Shown: piece after piece, positions 42,000 to 56,900 of the stretch | How the letters are laid out: each line of letters begins with the position of its first letter | Position numbering within the stretch: the first letter of the stretch is position 1 | From: Comamonadaceae bacterium | Lineage (GTDB): Bacteria; Pseudomonadota; Gammaproteobacteria; Burkholderiales; Burkholderiaceae_C | DNA: 64,000 bases | NCBI GenBank assembly: GCA_027485235.1 | Contig: JAIXRJ010000015.1 | Location: 32,577-96,576 of the forward strand | Direction: 5' to 3' | Notes under the pieces: model-generated | What the model was told of the DNA's origin: nothing | What the model saw: the letters and a program-made list of their open reading frames with translations, nothing else | Databases searched by the model: none | Made by a program: the position numbers and the translations under genes

Positions 42000-44900
42000 A
42001 TGGCCAAGCAATTCAAAGTCATCCTCAGCACCGGCAAAGACCAGCAGGCACAAACGTACAACGTCGAACAAGGTGCAGGCCAGCGCGGCAAGGCCCTGAT
42101 CTTGAAGGCGCAAGCAGGTGCCAAATACCAACTCGTGGAGTCGGCCAAGCGGGACGACCTTGCTCCCGACAACATCAAGGCCAAACGCGTGGGCAAGCAT
42201 TTGCACCTGATGTTCGAGGCCGATGAACTGGCCGACGTTGTCATCGAGGATTACTACAGCGTCATCGGTGACAGCTACAACGGCATCGTGGGCAAGGCCG
42301 AAAACGGCCGCTTCTACGAATACCTCACCGAAGACCCGACCGATCCGGGCCTCATTCCCTTGCTGCGCGACAACGTGACAGCCGTGACGCAGGCGCTGGG
42401 CGGTACAGAAGTCTCGGGCGCCGGCGCTGTGATTGCAGTGGCGGGCGCGGCCTTCAGTCCCTTGTGGGCGGCTTTGGGCTTGGGGGGAGTGGGCGCTGCG
42501 GTGTTGGCCGCCACCCCCAAAAGCACCACGCCCAGCGTGGCACCAGTCACACCCACAGGTCTGCTCGATGCAGTGTCTGACAGCGGTGTCAAAACCGACA
42601 ACAAAACCAAGGACAACGCCCCCACCATCAGCGGCAAAGCCACGCCCGGGGCCCTGGTTGAAGTCCTGCTCAAGGGCCAGACTTACACCACCACCGCCGA
42701 CACCAACGGCAACTATGCGGTCACCATCCCCGATGCGGACAAGCTGCCCGACGGCGTGTACACCCCCCTCATCAAAACCACCTCGGGCACAGGCGCCTCG
42801 GCCGTGGTCAGCACGGTCAGTGCCACACCGTTCACCATCGACACGGTCACCAGCGTCAACATCGAAAACGCGGGCACCGCTGGCACCACCAAACCCCTCA
42901 GCGGCGTGAGTGAGCCCAGTGATGTGGTGGTCCTCAAAGACAAAGATGGCAACGTCATTGGCAGCGCCATCGCAGGGGCCGATGGCCGCTGGAGTGTCAC
43001 GCCTGTCAATCCCGTGCCTGCGGGCAACATCACGGCCACGGCCACCGACCCGTCTGGCAACACCGCCACCGACAATGGCCCCAACACGGTTGCAGCGCCT
43101 GCATCCCCCGCCATCACCAGCGTGGTCGACGATGTCAGCAGCGCTGTGGGCTTGGTGCAAAAGTACGCCGGTCAAGCGGGCGATCTGGCCCAAGGCAACA
43201 CCAACGACACCAAACCCACCATCAACGGCACGGGCGTGCCCGCCAGCGTGCTCACGGTGTATGACAACACCAGCGGCACCCCGGTGGCCATGGGCACCAC
43301 CACGGTGGGGGCGGACGGCAAATGGACCTTCACGCCCACCAACCCTCTGTCTGCTGGCGTGCACAAGTTCTCTGCGGGCACTGCCACCGCACCTTCCACC
43401 GGCGAATACCCGGTGAACATCGACACCACAGGTCCGTCCAAACCCGTCAACGACCCCACCGGCAACGGGGGCAACACGGGCACGGGGACCGGCAACACCT
43501 TCAGCGTCATTGACAACGTGGGCACCACGCAGGGCAATGTGCCGGCCAACGCCACCATCGATGACACCACCCCGGTGGTCAACGGCAAAGGCGCGCCTGG
43601 CGACGTGGTCAAGATTTACGACAACGGCGTTTTGCTGGGCTCCACCACCGTGGGCACCGATGGCAAATGGACCTTCAAGCCCACCACGCCCCTGGCCGAT
43701 GGCACCCACCCCATCACGGTGGACTTCACCGACCCCAGTGGCAACACCAGTGGCCTCTCCAACCCCTTGCCCTTTGTCATTGACAGCAGCAAAACCCCGA
43801 TCAGCATCGTGGACGTCAATGACAACGTGGCGCCTGCCGCCGGATTGGTCCAGCCCAATGGCTTGACCAACGACACCACCCCCACCATCGAAGGCAAGGG
43901 CACACCCGGCAAGGTATTGACCATCAAAGATGGCGACACCGTGCTGGGCACCACCACCGTGGCCGCAGACGGCACTTGGGCCTTCACCCCCACCACGCCG
44001 CTGGCCGATGGCCCCCACAGCTTCACGGCCACAGGCCCTGACAGCGCAGGCGTGAGCAGCACCACAGGGGCTTACCCGCTGGTCATCGACACCGCCGCGC
44101 CCACAGCCCCCACCATCGTGACGGCCACCGACGATGTGGGCGGCCACAAAGCCGACAACCCCCACAACACCGTCACCGACGATGCCACGCCCACCCTGAA
44201 CGGCAAGGCCGAGCCCCACAGCACCGTCACCATCACGGACCCCACGGGCAACGTGGTGGGCACCGCCAAAACCGACCCCAATGGTAACTGGAGCCTGACC
44301 CTGCCTGCGCTGCCTGCGGACGGCACCTACACCTACAAAGCCAGCAGCACCGATGCGGCGGGCAACGTCAGCCCTGAAAGCGCGCCCTTCAATGTCATTT
44401 TGGACACCAAGGCGGACACCACGCCGCCGACGGTTGCCATCACGCGCAGCGGCACTGGCACCTTGAGCAGCAGCGAGACCATCACCTTCACGCTGAGCGA
44501 GGCGAGCACCACCTTCACCGCCGGTGACGTGGATGTCACTGGCGGCACACTGAGCAACTTCATGGCCGTGCCCACCAGCGGCACCGCCGGGACTGGCTTT
44601 ACCGTTTACACCGCCACCTTCACGCCCACAGCCAGCAGCAGCGGCACGGCCACCATGGGTGTGGCCAGCGACAAGTTCAACGACAACGCGGGCAACGCCA
44701 ACAAAGACACGTATGTCAACGCTGTCACAGGCACCGTCAAAGAGGCCGACAACCAGATCAGCATCGTCTTCAACACCAACGCCGCCGACACGGCCACCCC
44801 CACGGTGATGGTCGCGCGTGCGGGTTCAGGCATGCTCGCATCCGGTGCCAGCGAGACCATCACGTTCACGCTCAGCGAGGCCAGCAAAGACTTCAGCACG

Positions 44901-47900
44901 GCTGACATCGATGTCACAGGCGGCACCCTGAGTGGCTTCACACCGGTTGCAGGAAGCGGCAATGCCAGCAGCGGCTATACCCTGTACAGCGCGACCTTCA
45001 CCCCCAACCCCAGCAGCAGTGGCACGGCCACTGTGGGTGTCGGTTCGGGCAAGTTTGCTGACGCCAGCGCCAACCTCAACAAAGACACCTATGCCACAGG
45101 CGTCACCGGGACGGTGCTGGAGGGCAACAACCAGGTCAGCATGGCGTTTAACACCACCACGGCCGACACGGTTGCGCCCACAGTGGCCATCACCCGCAGC
45201 GGCACCGGCACCTTGACCAGCAGTGAAACGGTTTACTTCACCCTGAGCGAGGCCAGTGTCAGCTTTGACATCTCGGATGTGGCGGTCTCCGGCGGCACGC
45301 TCAGCAGCTTTGCGCCTGTGCAAAGCAGTGGCAGCAGTGCCACGGGCTACACCCAATATGCAGCCATCTTCACGCCCACCGCCAGCAGCGCCGGGCGCGC
45401 CACCTTGGGGGTAGCCTCCGACAGCTTCACCGACGCGGCAGGCAACGCCAACAAAGACACCTATGTCGCAAGCGTGAGCGGCACCGTTCAAGAAGCGGAC
45501 AACCAGCTCAGCCTGAACTACGACACCACTGGTAAGGACACAGCGCCGCCCACACTGGCCATCACCAGCGACAAGGCCACCTTGCAAGCCGGTGAGCCTG
45601 CCGCCATCACCTTCACGCTCAGCGAAGCCGTCAGCGACTTCACGGCCGCCGACATCACCGTCAGCGGCGGCACACTCAGCGGCTTTGCCCAAAGCCCCAC
45701 CGAGCCCAACGTCTACACCGCCACCTTCACGCCCACGGCCAGCGGCACCGGCAGCATCTCGGTGCCCAGCGGCAAGTTCTCGGACGCCGCAGGCAACCTC
45801 AACACCGACGGCGCTGAGGTCAACAACAACCTGTCCCTGATGCTCACGGGCATCACCGGGGTCTTGGCCGATCCTTCGGACACCGGTGTCAAAGCCGACA
45901 ACAAAACCACCGACAACACCCCCACCATCGAGGGCAAAGCCGCCCCCGGGGCCACGGTGGAAGTCACCCTCAATGGCAAAACCTACACCGCCACCGCATC
46001 GCCCACGGGTGACTACAGCGTGACGGTGCCCGACGCCGACAAGCTGCCCGATGGCGTCTACACCCCCACCATCAAGGCCACCACGCCCACCGGCACCAGC
46101 ACCGTCAGCGCCACGCCGTTCACGATCGACACCGTCACCCAAGTCAATATTGAAAACCCCGGCACCGCCGACACCACCCAACCCATCAGCGGCACCAGCG
46201 AGCCGGGCGATGTGGTGGTGCTCAAAGATGTCAATGGCAACCCGATTGGCAGCACTACCGCAGGGCCTGATGGCCGCTGGAGCCTGACGCCCACCAGCGC
46301 CGTGCCCGCAGGCCCCATCACGGCCACCGCCACCGACCCCTCGGGCAACACCGCCACCGACAACGGCAACAACACCGTGGCCGCGCCCGTCTCGCCCGCC
46401 ATCACCAGCGTGGTCGATGACCTTGCGGGCGTGCTGGGCACCGTGCAAAAGTACGCAGGCCAGGCCGGTGACATTGCCCAAGGCAACACCAACGACACCC
46501 AACCCACCATCAACGGCACCGGTGCGCCCGGCTCGGTGCTCACCGTGTTTGACAACACCAGCGGCACCCCCGTGGCGCTGGGCACCACCACGGTGGACGC
46601 CAGCGGTCAATGGACCTTCACGCCCACCACGGCCCTGGCCGCAGGTGTGCACAAATTCTCGGCCGGTGTGACCAACCCCGCAGGGGCCACCACACCATCG
46701 ACGGGCGAATACGCCATCAACGTGGACACCACAGGTCCGGCCAAACCGGTCAACGACCCGACCAACAACGACGCCAACACCGGCACCGGCACGGGCAACA
46801 CCTTCAGCGTGATCGACGGCGTGGGCCCCACCCAAGGCGTGGTGGTGAACAACCCCACCATCGACGACAACACCCCCGCCATCCAGGGCAAGGGCACCGC
46901 CGGTGACCTGGTCAAGATCTACGACAACGGCGTGCTGCTGGGCAGCGCCGTGGTCGGTGCAGACGGCAAATGGGCCTTCACGCCCACCACACCGCTGGCG
47001 GACGGCAAACACGCCGTGGCCACCGAAGTTGTCGATCCTTCGGGCAACACCAGCCCCCGCGCCGATGCGGTGCCCTTTGTCATCGACACCAGCAAAACAC
47101 CGGTCAGCATCGTCAGCGCCAACGACAACGTGGCCCCGGTGGCTGGGCTGGTGCCAGAAAACACCAACACCAACGACAACACCCCCACCATCGCAGGCAC
47201 CGGCACGCCTGGCACCGTGGTGGCCATCAAAGACGGCAACACGCCCTTGGGCACCGCCACCGTGCTGGCCGACGGCACCTGGAGCTTCACGCCCACCAGC
47301 CCCCTGGCCGATGGACCGCACAACTTCACCGCTACGGGCCCGGACAAAACCGGCGTCAGCAGCACCACCGCGCCTTACAGCCTGGTGATTGACACCTCTG
47401 CCCCCACGGCGCCGACCATCGTCACCGCCGGTGACGACGTGGGCCCCAACCAGGCCCTGAACCCCCACAACACCGTCACCGACGACGCCACGCCCACCCT
47501 GAACGGCAAGGCCGAGCCCAGCAGCACCGTCACCCTCAAGGACCTCTCGGGCAACGTGATCGGCACGGCCAAGGCCGACACCAACGGCAACTGGAGTTTG
47601 ACGCTGCCTGCGCTGCCCGCAGACGGCACCTACACCTACAAAGCCAGCAGCACCGATGCGGCAAGCAACGTGAGTGTGGACAGCGCCCCGTTCAATGTCA
47701 TTTTGGACACCCAAAGCGACACGACCCCGCCCACGGTGGCCATCACGCGCAGCGGCACTGGCAGCCTGAGCGGCGCACTGAGCAGCGAGACCATCACCTT
47801 CACCTTGAGTGAGGCCAGCACCACTTTTGCGCTGGGCGACATCGATGTCATTGGCGGCAGCCTCAGCAACTTCACGCCGGTGTCCACCAGCGGCACGGCA

Positions 47901-50900
47901 GGCACGGGCTACACCGTCTACACGGCCACCTTCATGCCCACACCCGGCACCAATGGCTCGGCCACCTTGGGCGTGGCCAGTGACAAATTCACCGACGCGG
48001 CGGGTAACCTGAACAAGGACACCTACTCCTCCGGCGTGACAGGCACCGTGCAGGAAGCCAACAACCTGGCCACCATCGCCTACAACACCGCAGGCACCGA
48101 CACGGCCGTGCCGACCGTGGTGGTGGCCCGTGCAGGCACAGCGGCGCTGGCCACCGGCAACACCGAGACCCTCACCTTCACGCTGAGCGAAACCAGCAAA
48201 GACTTCAGCCTGGCCGACATCGAAGTCACCGGCGGCAGCTTGAGTGGCTTTGCGCCCGTGCCCACCAGCGGCACGGCCAGCACCGGCTACAACCAATACA
48301 CCGCTGTCTTCACGCCCTTGGCTGGCACCAGCGGCACTGCCAGCGTGGGCGTGAGCTCGGGCAAATTTGCCGACGCCACGGGCAACCTCAACAAAGACAC
48401 CTATGTCACCGGTGTCACAGGCACCACCCAAGAGACCAACAACCAGGTCACCATCGCCTTCAACACCACCCAAGCGGACACCACACCACCGACCGTGGCC
48501 GTGACCCGCACGGGCACCGGCACGCTCACCAGCAGCGAGACGGTGTACTTCACCCTCAGCGAAGCCAGCAGCACCTTTGACATCGCTGACATCGATGTCA
48601 CCGGCGGCACGCTCAGCAACTTCACGCCCGTGGCGACCACAGGCACAGCCACGTCTGGCTACACCCAATACAGCGCCACCTTCACCCCGGCCGCAGCCAC
48701 CGCAGGCAAAGCCAGCATTGGCGTGGTCAGTGACAAATTGACCGATGCCGCCGGTAACCTGAACAAAGACACCTACCAAATTGGCGTGGCGGGGGCCACA
48801 CAAGAGGCCAACAACCAGGTCAGCTTCAACGTGGACACCACGGGCAACACCGACACCCAGGCCCCCACCATCGCCATCACCAGCGACAAGGCCGAGCTGA
48901 CTTTGGGGCAAAGCGCCACCGTCACCTTCACCCTGAGTGAAGACAGCAACGACTTCACCGCCGCCGACATCGCCGTCAGCGGCGGCACGCTGTCCAACTT
49001 CAGCGGCTCGGGCAAGGTCTACACCGCCACCTTTGCGCCCAGCACCAGTGGCAGCGCCAACGGCCTGGTCAGCGTGGCCTCGGCCAAGTTCAGCGACGCG
49101 GCCAGCAACTTCAACGCCGATGGCAGCGAAGTCAACAACAGCGTGGCCTTTGTGGTGCGCGCCGTGCCCACCGACACCACACCCCCCACAGTGGCCATCA
49201 GCCGCAACGGCAGCGGCACGCTCACCAGCACCGAGACCATCACCTTCACGCTGAGCGAGGCCAGCACCAACTTCTCACAAAGTGACATCGATGTCGCGGG
49301 CGGCACGCTCAGCAACTTCACCGCCGTGCCCACCAGCGGCACCGCAGGCACCGGCTACACCCAGTACACCGCCACCTTCAAGCCCAATGTGGGCAGCACC
49401 GGCACCGCCACCATCGGCGTGCTCAGTGACAAATTTGCCGATGCCGCAGGCAACCTGAACAAAGACACCTACGCCAGCGCTACCGCAGGCACGGTGCAAG
49501 AGGCCAACAACCAAATCAGCATCGGTTACAACACCAGCGGCAGTCCTGCGCCTGCGGACAGCACAGCGCCCAGCGTCATCGTTGCTCGTGCGGGCAGTGG
49601 CACCTTGGCCACCGGCAACACCGACACCATCAGCTTCACCCTGAGCGAGGCCAGCAAAGACTTCAGCGTCAGTGACATCGACGTCGTGGGCGGCACCTTG
49701 AGCGACTTTGTGGCCGTGGGCACCAGCGGCACCGCCGCTGCCGGTTACACCCAATACACCGCCACCTTCACGCCCAGCATCAGTGCCAGCGGCACCGCCA
49801 CCATCGGTGTGGCCAGCGGCAAATTTGCCGATGCCGCCGCCAACACCAACAAAGACACCTATCTCGCGGGCGTCACCGGCACCACCCAAGAGGCCAACAA
49901 CCAAGTCAGTATCACCTACAACACCACACTGGCCGACACCACCGCGCCCACAGTGGCCGTCACGCGTGCGGGCACGGGCACGCTCAACAGCAGCGAAACC
50001 ATTTACTTCACGCTCAGCGAAGCCAGCAGCGACTTCACCATGAGCGACGTCGCCGTGATGGGCGGCACCTTGAGCGCCTTTGCGCCCGTGGCCAGCTCAG
50101 GCACAGCCACGTCCGGCTACACCCAATACAGCGCCATCTTCACCCCCACCGCGGGCAGCAGCGGCAGCGCCCTGGTGGGTGTGGCCTCGGGCAAATTCGC
50201 CGATGCCGCAGCCAACCTCAACCAAGACACCTACCTGGCGGCCGTCACCGGCAGCACACAAGAGGCCAACAACCAGGTGGTGTTCAACTTTGACACCACC
50301 GGCACCCGCGACACCACGCCGCCCACCATTGCCATCACCAGCGACAAAACCCAGCTGCTCAGCGGGCAAAGCGCCACCATCACCTTCACCCTGAGTGAAA
50401 ACAGCAGCGACTTCACCGTTGCCGATGTGGTCGTCAGCGGCGGCACGCTCAGCAACTTCAGCGGCTCGGGCAAGGTCTACACCGCCACCTTCAACCCTGC
50501 GCTCAACAGCACGGCCAACAGCGTCATCAGTATCGCCTCGGGCAAATTTGCCGACGCCGCAAGCAACCAGAACGCCGACGGCGCAGAGGTCAACAACAGC
50601 GTCACGATGGTCACCAACACCATCGACACCACGCCCCCCACTGTGGCCATCACCAGCGACAAAGCTTCGCTGGCCTCTGGCGACAACGCCACCATCACCT
50701 TCACCTTCAGCGAGCCGATCAACGACCTGCCCGCTTCCAACGTCATCGTCAGCGGCGGCACGCTCACGGGCCTGGCCCCGGTGCCTTCCTCCATCACGGC
50801 CAGCGGCTCTTACACCCAATACACCGCCACCTTCGTGCCCAACACCAACAGCACCGAAGACAGCGTGATTTATGTGGGCTCCAACAGCGTGACCGACCTG

Positions 50901-53900
50901 GCGGGCAACAAAAACCAGGACGGCACTGACGCCAACAACACCTTGCTCATGCCCACCAACACGGTGGACAACGTCACGCCCACCATCGCCATCAGCGGCG
51001 ACAAGAGCATCTTGACGGCAGGGCAGACCGCCACCATCACCTTCACCTTGAGTGAAAACAGCGCCGACTTCACCTCCGGCGACATCACCGTCAGCGGCGG
51101 CACACTCACCGGCTTTACCCGCAACAGCACCGACCCCAAGGTCTACACCGCGGTTTTCACACCCACCGCAGGCTCCATTGGCAACAGCGTCATCGCTGTG
51201 GCATCCGGCAAATTCAGCGATGCCGCTGGCAACCTCAACACCGACGGCGCTGAGGCCAACAACAGCCTGGTGATTGCCACCAACACTTTGCCCGCGGACA
51301 CCACACCGCCGACCATTGCGATTGAGCGCACGGGCAGCGGCACACTGTCCAGCAGCGAGACCATCTTGTTCACGCTCAGCGAAGCGAGCACCACCTTTGC
51401 GGGCAATGACATCACCGTCACTGGCGGCACCCTCAGCGGCTTCACGCCCGTGCCCACCAGCGGCACCGCGGGCACCGGGTACACCCAATACAGCGCCACC
51501 TTCAACCCCACCGCAGGCACCAGCGGCAACGCCACCATTGGCGTGGCCAGCGACAAATTCACCGACGCGGCAGGCAACCTGAACAAAGACACCTTTGCCA
51601 GCGGCGTCACCGGCGCTGTGCAAGAGGCCAACAACCAAGTCACCATCGCCTTTGACACCGCCAAGGCCGACACCGCGGCGCCCACCATCGCCATCGCGCG
51701 TGCGGGCAGCGCCACCCTGGCCACCGGCAACACCGAGACCATCACCTTCACGCTCAGCGAGCCCAGCACCAGCTTTGCCCTGTCGGACGTGACCGTCACC
51801 GGCGGCAGCTTGAGCGGCTTTGCGCCATTGGGCACCAGTGGCAACGCCACCACCGGCTTCACCCAATACGTGGCCACCTTCACGCCCACAGCGGCCAGCA
51901 CAGGCACGGCCACCATCGGCGTGGCCAGCGGCCGCTTCTCAGACGCGGCGGGCAACTTCAACAAAGACACCTTCCAAGCCGGTGTCACGGGCACTGCCCA
52001 AGAAGCCAACAACCAAGTGAGCATTGGTTTTGACACCACCAAAGCCGATGTGGCCACCCCCACCGTGGTTGTCACACGCAGCGGCTCGGGCACGCTCACC
52101 AGCAGCGAAACCATCTACTTCACGCTCAGTGAAGTCAGCACCGGCTTTGATGTCACCGACATCGACGTCAGTGGCGGCAGCTTGAGCGGCTTTGCCCCTG
52201 TCACCAGCAGCGGCGACAGCACCAGTGGCTACCGTCAGTACAGCGTCACCTTCACGCCCGAAGCCAACACCTTGGGCGCAGCCGTGGTGGGCGTGGTCAG
52301 CGGCAAATTTGCCGATGCGGCAGGCAACCTCAACAAAGACACCTACCTGTCTGGCGTCAGCGGCGCGACCCAGGAAATCAACAACCAGGTCACCCTGAGC
52401 TACGACACCACCGGCACCGATGTGACGCCGCCCACCATCGCCATCACCAGCGACAAAGCTTCGCTGGGGCAGGGCGACACCGCCACCATCACCTTCACCC
52501 TGTCGGAGGCCAGCACCGACTTTGCCGCGCCCGACGTCAACGTCTCGGGCGGCACCCTGAGCAACTTCAGTGGCTCCGGCAAGGTCTACACCGCCACCTT
52601 CATGCCGACGGCCAACAGCACGACCAACAGCGTGATCAGCGTGCCCAGCATCAAGTTCCGCGATGCGGCTGGCAACTTCAACACCGACGGGTCTGAGGCC
52701 AACAACACCCTCAACCTGGCCACCAACACCTTTGACATCACACCGCCCAGCGTGGTCGTGAGCAGCAGCAAAGACACCCTCAGCATTGGCGACACCGCCA
52801 CCATCACCTTCACCCTGAGTGAGGCGAGCAAGGACTTTGCCGCCAGCGACATCAGCGTCAGCGGCGGCACCCTGAGCGGCTTTGCCCCCGTGGCCAGCAG
52901 CGGCAACGACACCACCGGCTACACCCAGTACACCGCCGTCTACACGCCCAAGGCCAACAGCAAGGCCGACAGCGTCATCTACGTGGCTTCTGGCAAATTC
53001 AGCGACGCGGCTGCCAACCTCAACAGCGACGGGGCCGAGGCCAACAACACCGTCACCATGGCCACCGACACGCGTGACCTGACGCCCCCCACCGTGGCCA
53101 TCACCAGCGACAAAGCCAGCTTGCTCGCGGGCGACACCGCCACCATCACCTTCACCTTGAGTGAAGACAGCGCCGACTTCACCGCCGCTGACGTGGCCGT
53201 CACCGGCGGCACCCTGACCGGCTTTGCCAAGAGCAGCGCCGACAGCAAGGTCTACACCGTCACCTTCACCCCCACACTGGGCGTGATCAGCAACAGCGTC
53301 GTCAGCATCGCCTCCAACAAATTCAGCGACGCTGCAGGCAACTACAACACCGACGGTGCCGAGGCCAACAACACCCTGAGCCTGCCCACCAACACCATCC
53401 CGGCAGACACCACACCACCCACCATCGCCATCGCACGTTTGGGCACGGGCACCTTGTCCAGCAGCGAAACCATCACCTTCACTTTGAGTGAAGCCAGCGA
53501 CGACTTCAGCCTGGCCGACATCGAGGTGACCGACGGCACACTCAGCAGCTTGAGCCCCGTGCCCAGCAGCGGCACCGCAGGCACCGGATACACCCAATAC
53601 ACCGCCATCTTCACGCCCAAGGCGGCCGGCTTTGGCACCGCCACCATCGGTGTCGCCTCGGACAAATTCACCGACGCCGCAGGCAACCTGAACAAAGACA
53701 CCTACCTGGCCGCCGTCACCGGCACCACCCAAGAGGTCAACAACCAGGTCAGCATCGCCTACGACACCAGCGGCAACCCCAGCCCCGACACCTCAACGCC
53801 CACGGTCATCGTGGCCCGCACAGGTGCAGGCACGCTGAACACCGGCAACACCGAGACCATCAGCTTCACCCTGAGCGAGCCCAGCCGCGACTTCACCTTG

Positions 53901-56900
53901 AGTGACATCGACGTCACCGGCGGCACCCTCAGCAACTTTGTGCCCGTGGCCGCCAGCGGCAGCGTGGCCATCGGCTACGTGCAATACACGGCCACCTTCA
54001 CGCCCACAGCGGCCAGCACCGGCACCGCCACCATTGGCGTGGTCTCTGACAAGTTTGCCGATGCGGCAGGCAACCTCAACAAAGACACCTACGCAGCGGC
54101 CGTCACCGGCACCGTGCAAGAGAGCAACAACCAAGTGAGCATCGGCTTTGACACCACCAAAGCCGACACCGCCGCCCCCACCGTCATGGTCAGCCGCAGT
54201 GGCTCGGGCACACTCACCAGCAGCGAGACCATCTACTTCACGCTCAGCGACGTCAGCAAAGACTTCACGCTGGCCGACGTGGAGGTTAGCGGAGGCACCT
54301 TGAGCGCCTTTGCTCCCGTGAGCAGCACAGGGACAAGCACGTCCGGCTACACCCAATACACCGCCACCTTCACGCCCAGCCCCAGCAGCACCGGCACCGC
54401 CCTGATTGGCGTGAGCTCGGGCAAATTCAGCGACGCTGCAAGCAACCTGAACAAAGACACTTACATCACCGGCGTGACCGGCACGGTGCAAGAGACCAAC
54501 AACTTGGTGGCCATCGGCTTTGACACCACCAGTCCGGCCGACACCACCGCCCCCACCATCGCCATCACCAGCGATGCCGCGCGCCTGTTCGAAGGCCAAA
54601 CCGCGACCATCACCTTCACCTTGAGCGAAGACAGCACCGACTTCTCCTTGGGCGACATCGATGTCACCAACGGCAGCTTGAGCAAGCTCACCGGTTCGGG
54701 CAAGGTCTACACCGCCACCTTCACCCCCACCGACAAAGTGATCGCCAACAGCGTCGTCTCGGTGGCCAGTCTGAAGTTCCGTGACGCCTCGGGCAACTTC
54801 AACACCGACGGTGACGAAGCCAACAACAGCTTGGTCATCGCCACCAACACCACCGACACCACACCACCGCTGATCGCCATCACCAGCGACAAAGCCAGCT
54901 TGGCCGAAGGACAAACCGCCACCATCAGCTTCACCCTGAACGAAGCCAGCACCGATTTCACCCTGGCCGACATCAGCGCCACCGGTGGCACCCTGAGCAA
55001 CTTGACCGGCTCGGGCACCAGCTACACCGCCAACTTCACGCCGACGGCCAACAGCACCACACCGGGTTCGGTGCACGTCGCCTCGGCCAAATTCACTGAC
55101 GCGGCAGGCAACTTCAACGCCGATGGTGCAGACGCCAACAACACGGTGGCCCTGACCATCGACACCCGCGACACCACCGCGCCCACCATCGCGCTGAGCA
55201 GCGACAAAACCAAACTGTTGGCTGGCCAGACCGCCACCATTACCTTCACCCTGTCAGAAGCCAGCAGCGACTTCACCCTGGCCGACATCACCGTGCGTGG
55301 GGCCACCTTGGGCACACTCACGCCTGTCGCCAGCAGCGGCAGCCCCGCCACCGGCTACAGCCAATACACCGCCGTGCTCACACCTTTGGACAACAGCATT
55401 GTCGACAGCGCTGTGTATGTGGCCTCGACCACCTTCCGCGATGCGGCAGGCAACTTCAACGCCGACGGCACCGAATCCAACAACACGGTGCTCATGACCA
55501 CCGACACGCGTGACGTCACACCGCCCACCATCGCCATCACCAGCGACAAACCCACCCTGGCCGCAGGCGACGTGGCCACCCTCACCTTCACCCTGAGTGA
55601 AGCCAGCAGCAACTTCACTGCCAGCGATGTGGCCGTCACCGGCGGCACCTTGGGCACACTCACCCAAAGCCCCACCGACCCCAAGGTCTACACCGCCAAC
55701 TTCACGCCCTTTGTCAACAGCATCGTCAGCAGCTCGGTCTTTGTGGACTCGGCCAAATTCACCGACGCCGCGGGCAACGCCAACACCGACGGCACCGACG
55801 CCAACAACACCGTCACCATGACCACCAACACGGTGGTGCCCGACACCACCGAGCCGACCATTGCCATCACCCGCAACGGCTCCGGCACCCTCAGCAGCAG
55901 CGAGACCATCACCTTCTCCTTGAGTGAGGCCAGCACCACCTTCGCCCTGGGCGATGTGGACGTCAACGGCGGCACGCTTTCCAACTTTGCTGCCGTGCCC
56001 ACCAGCGGCACCGCAGGCACCGGTTTCACCCAGTACACCGCCACCTTCACGCCATCGGCCAACAGCTCCGGCAACGCCACCATTGGGGTGGCCAGTGCCA
56101 AGTTCGGTGACACCGCAGGCAACCTCAACAAAGACACCTACCTGGCCGCCGTCAGCGGCACCGTGCAAGAGGCCAACAACCAAGTGGCCATGGCCTTCAA
56201 CACCAGCCTCAGCCCCGTGCCTGCGGCCGACACCACACCCCCCACCGTCATCGTGGCGCGTGCAGGCAGCGGCACCTTGGGCACCGGTGCCAGCGAAAGC
56301 ATCACTTTCACCTTGAGCGAAGCCAGCAAAGACTTCACCCTCAACGACATCGACGTCTCAGGCGGCACCCTGGGCGTGCTCTCGCCCGTGGGCGGCAGCG
56401 GTGATGCCACCAAAGGCTTCACCCAATACGTGGCTGTTTTCACACCCACCCCAGGCAGCACCGGCGTGGCCAACATTGGCGTCGCCTCGTCCAAATTTGC
56501 CGATGCAGCAGGTAATTTGAACAAAGACACCTACATCGGAGCCATCGCAGGCACCGTGGTGGAGAGCAACAACCAAGTCAGCATCGACTTCAACACCACC
56601 GCCCCTGACACCGCCGCACCCACTGTGGCCGTCAGCCGCAGTGGCACAGGCACGCTGACCAGGGCCGAAACCATCTTCTTCACCCTGAGCGAAGCCAGCA
56701 AAGACTTCGCCCTGAGCGACATCTCCGTCAGCGGCGGCACCCTGAGCAGCTTTTTGCCTGTGACCAGCAGTGGTACGAGTGCCAACGGCTTCACGCAATA
56801 CACCGCCACCTTCACCCCCACCGCAGCCAGCACCGGCACGGCCCAAATCGGCGTGCTCAGTGGCACCTTCAGCGATGCGGCCGGCAACGTCAACAAAGAC

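Noticed and set aside
44826..48911. A 1,361-codon open frame on the minus strand, and many other long minus-strand frames across 42-64 kb
   Set aside because: They are antisense shadows of the adhesin. The strict codon choice (ACC, GCC, GGC, AGC) of the repeats removes stops from the opposite strand, and their period of about 306 bases follows the repeat unit. The plus frame alone gives a continuous, recognisable domain array.
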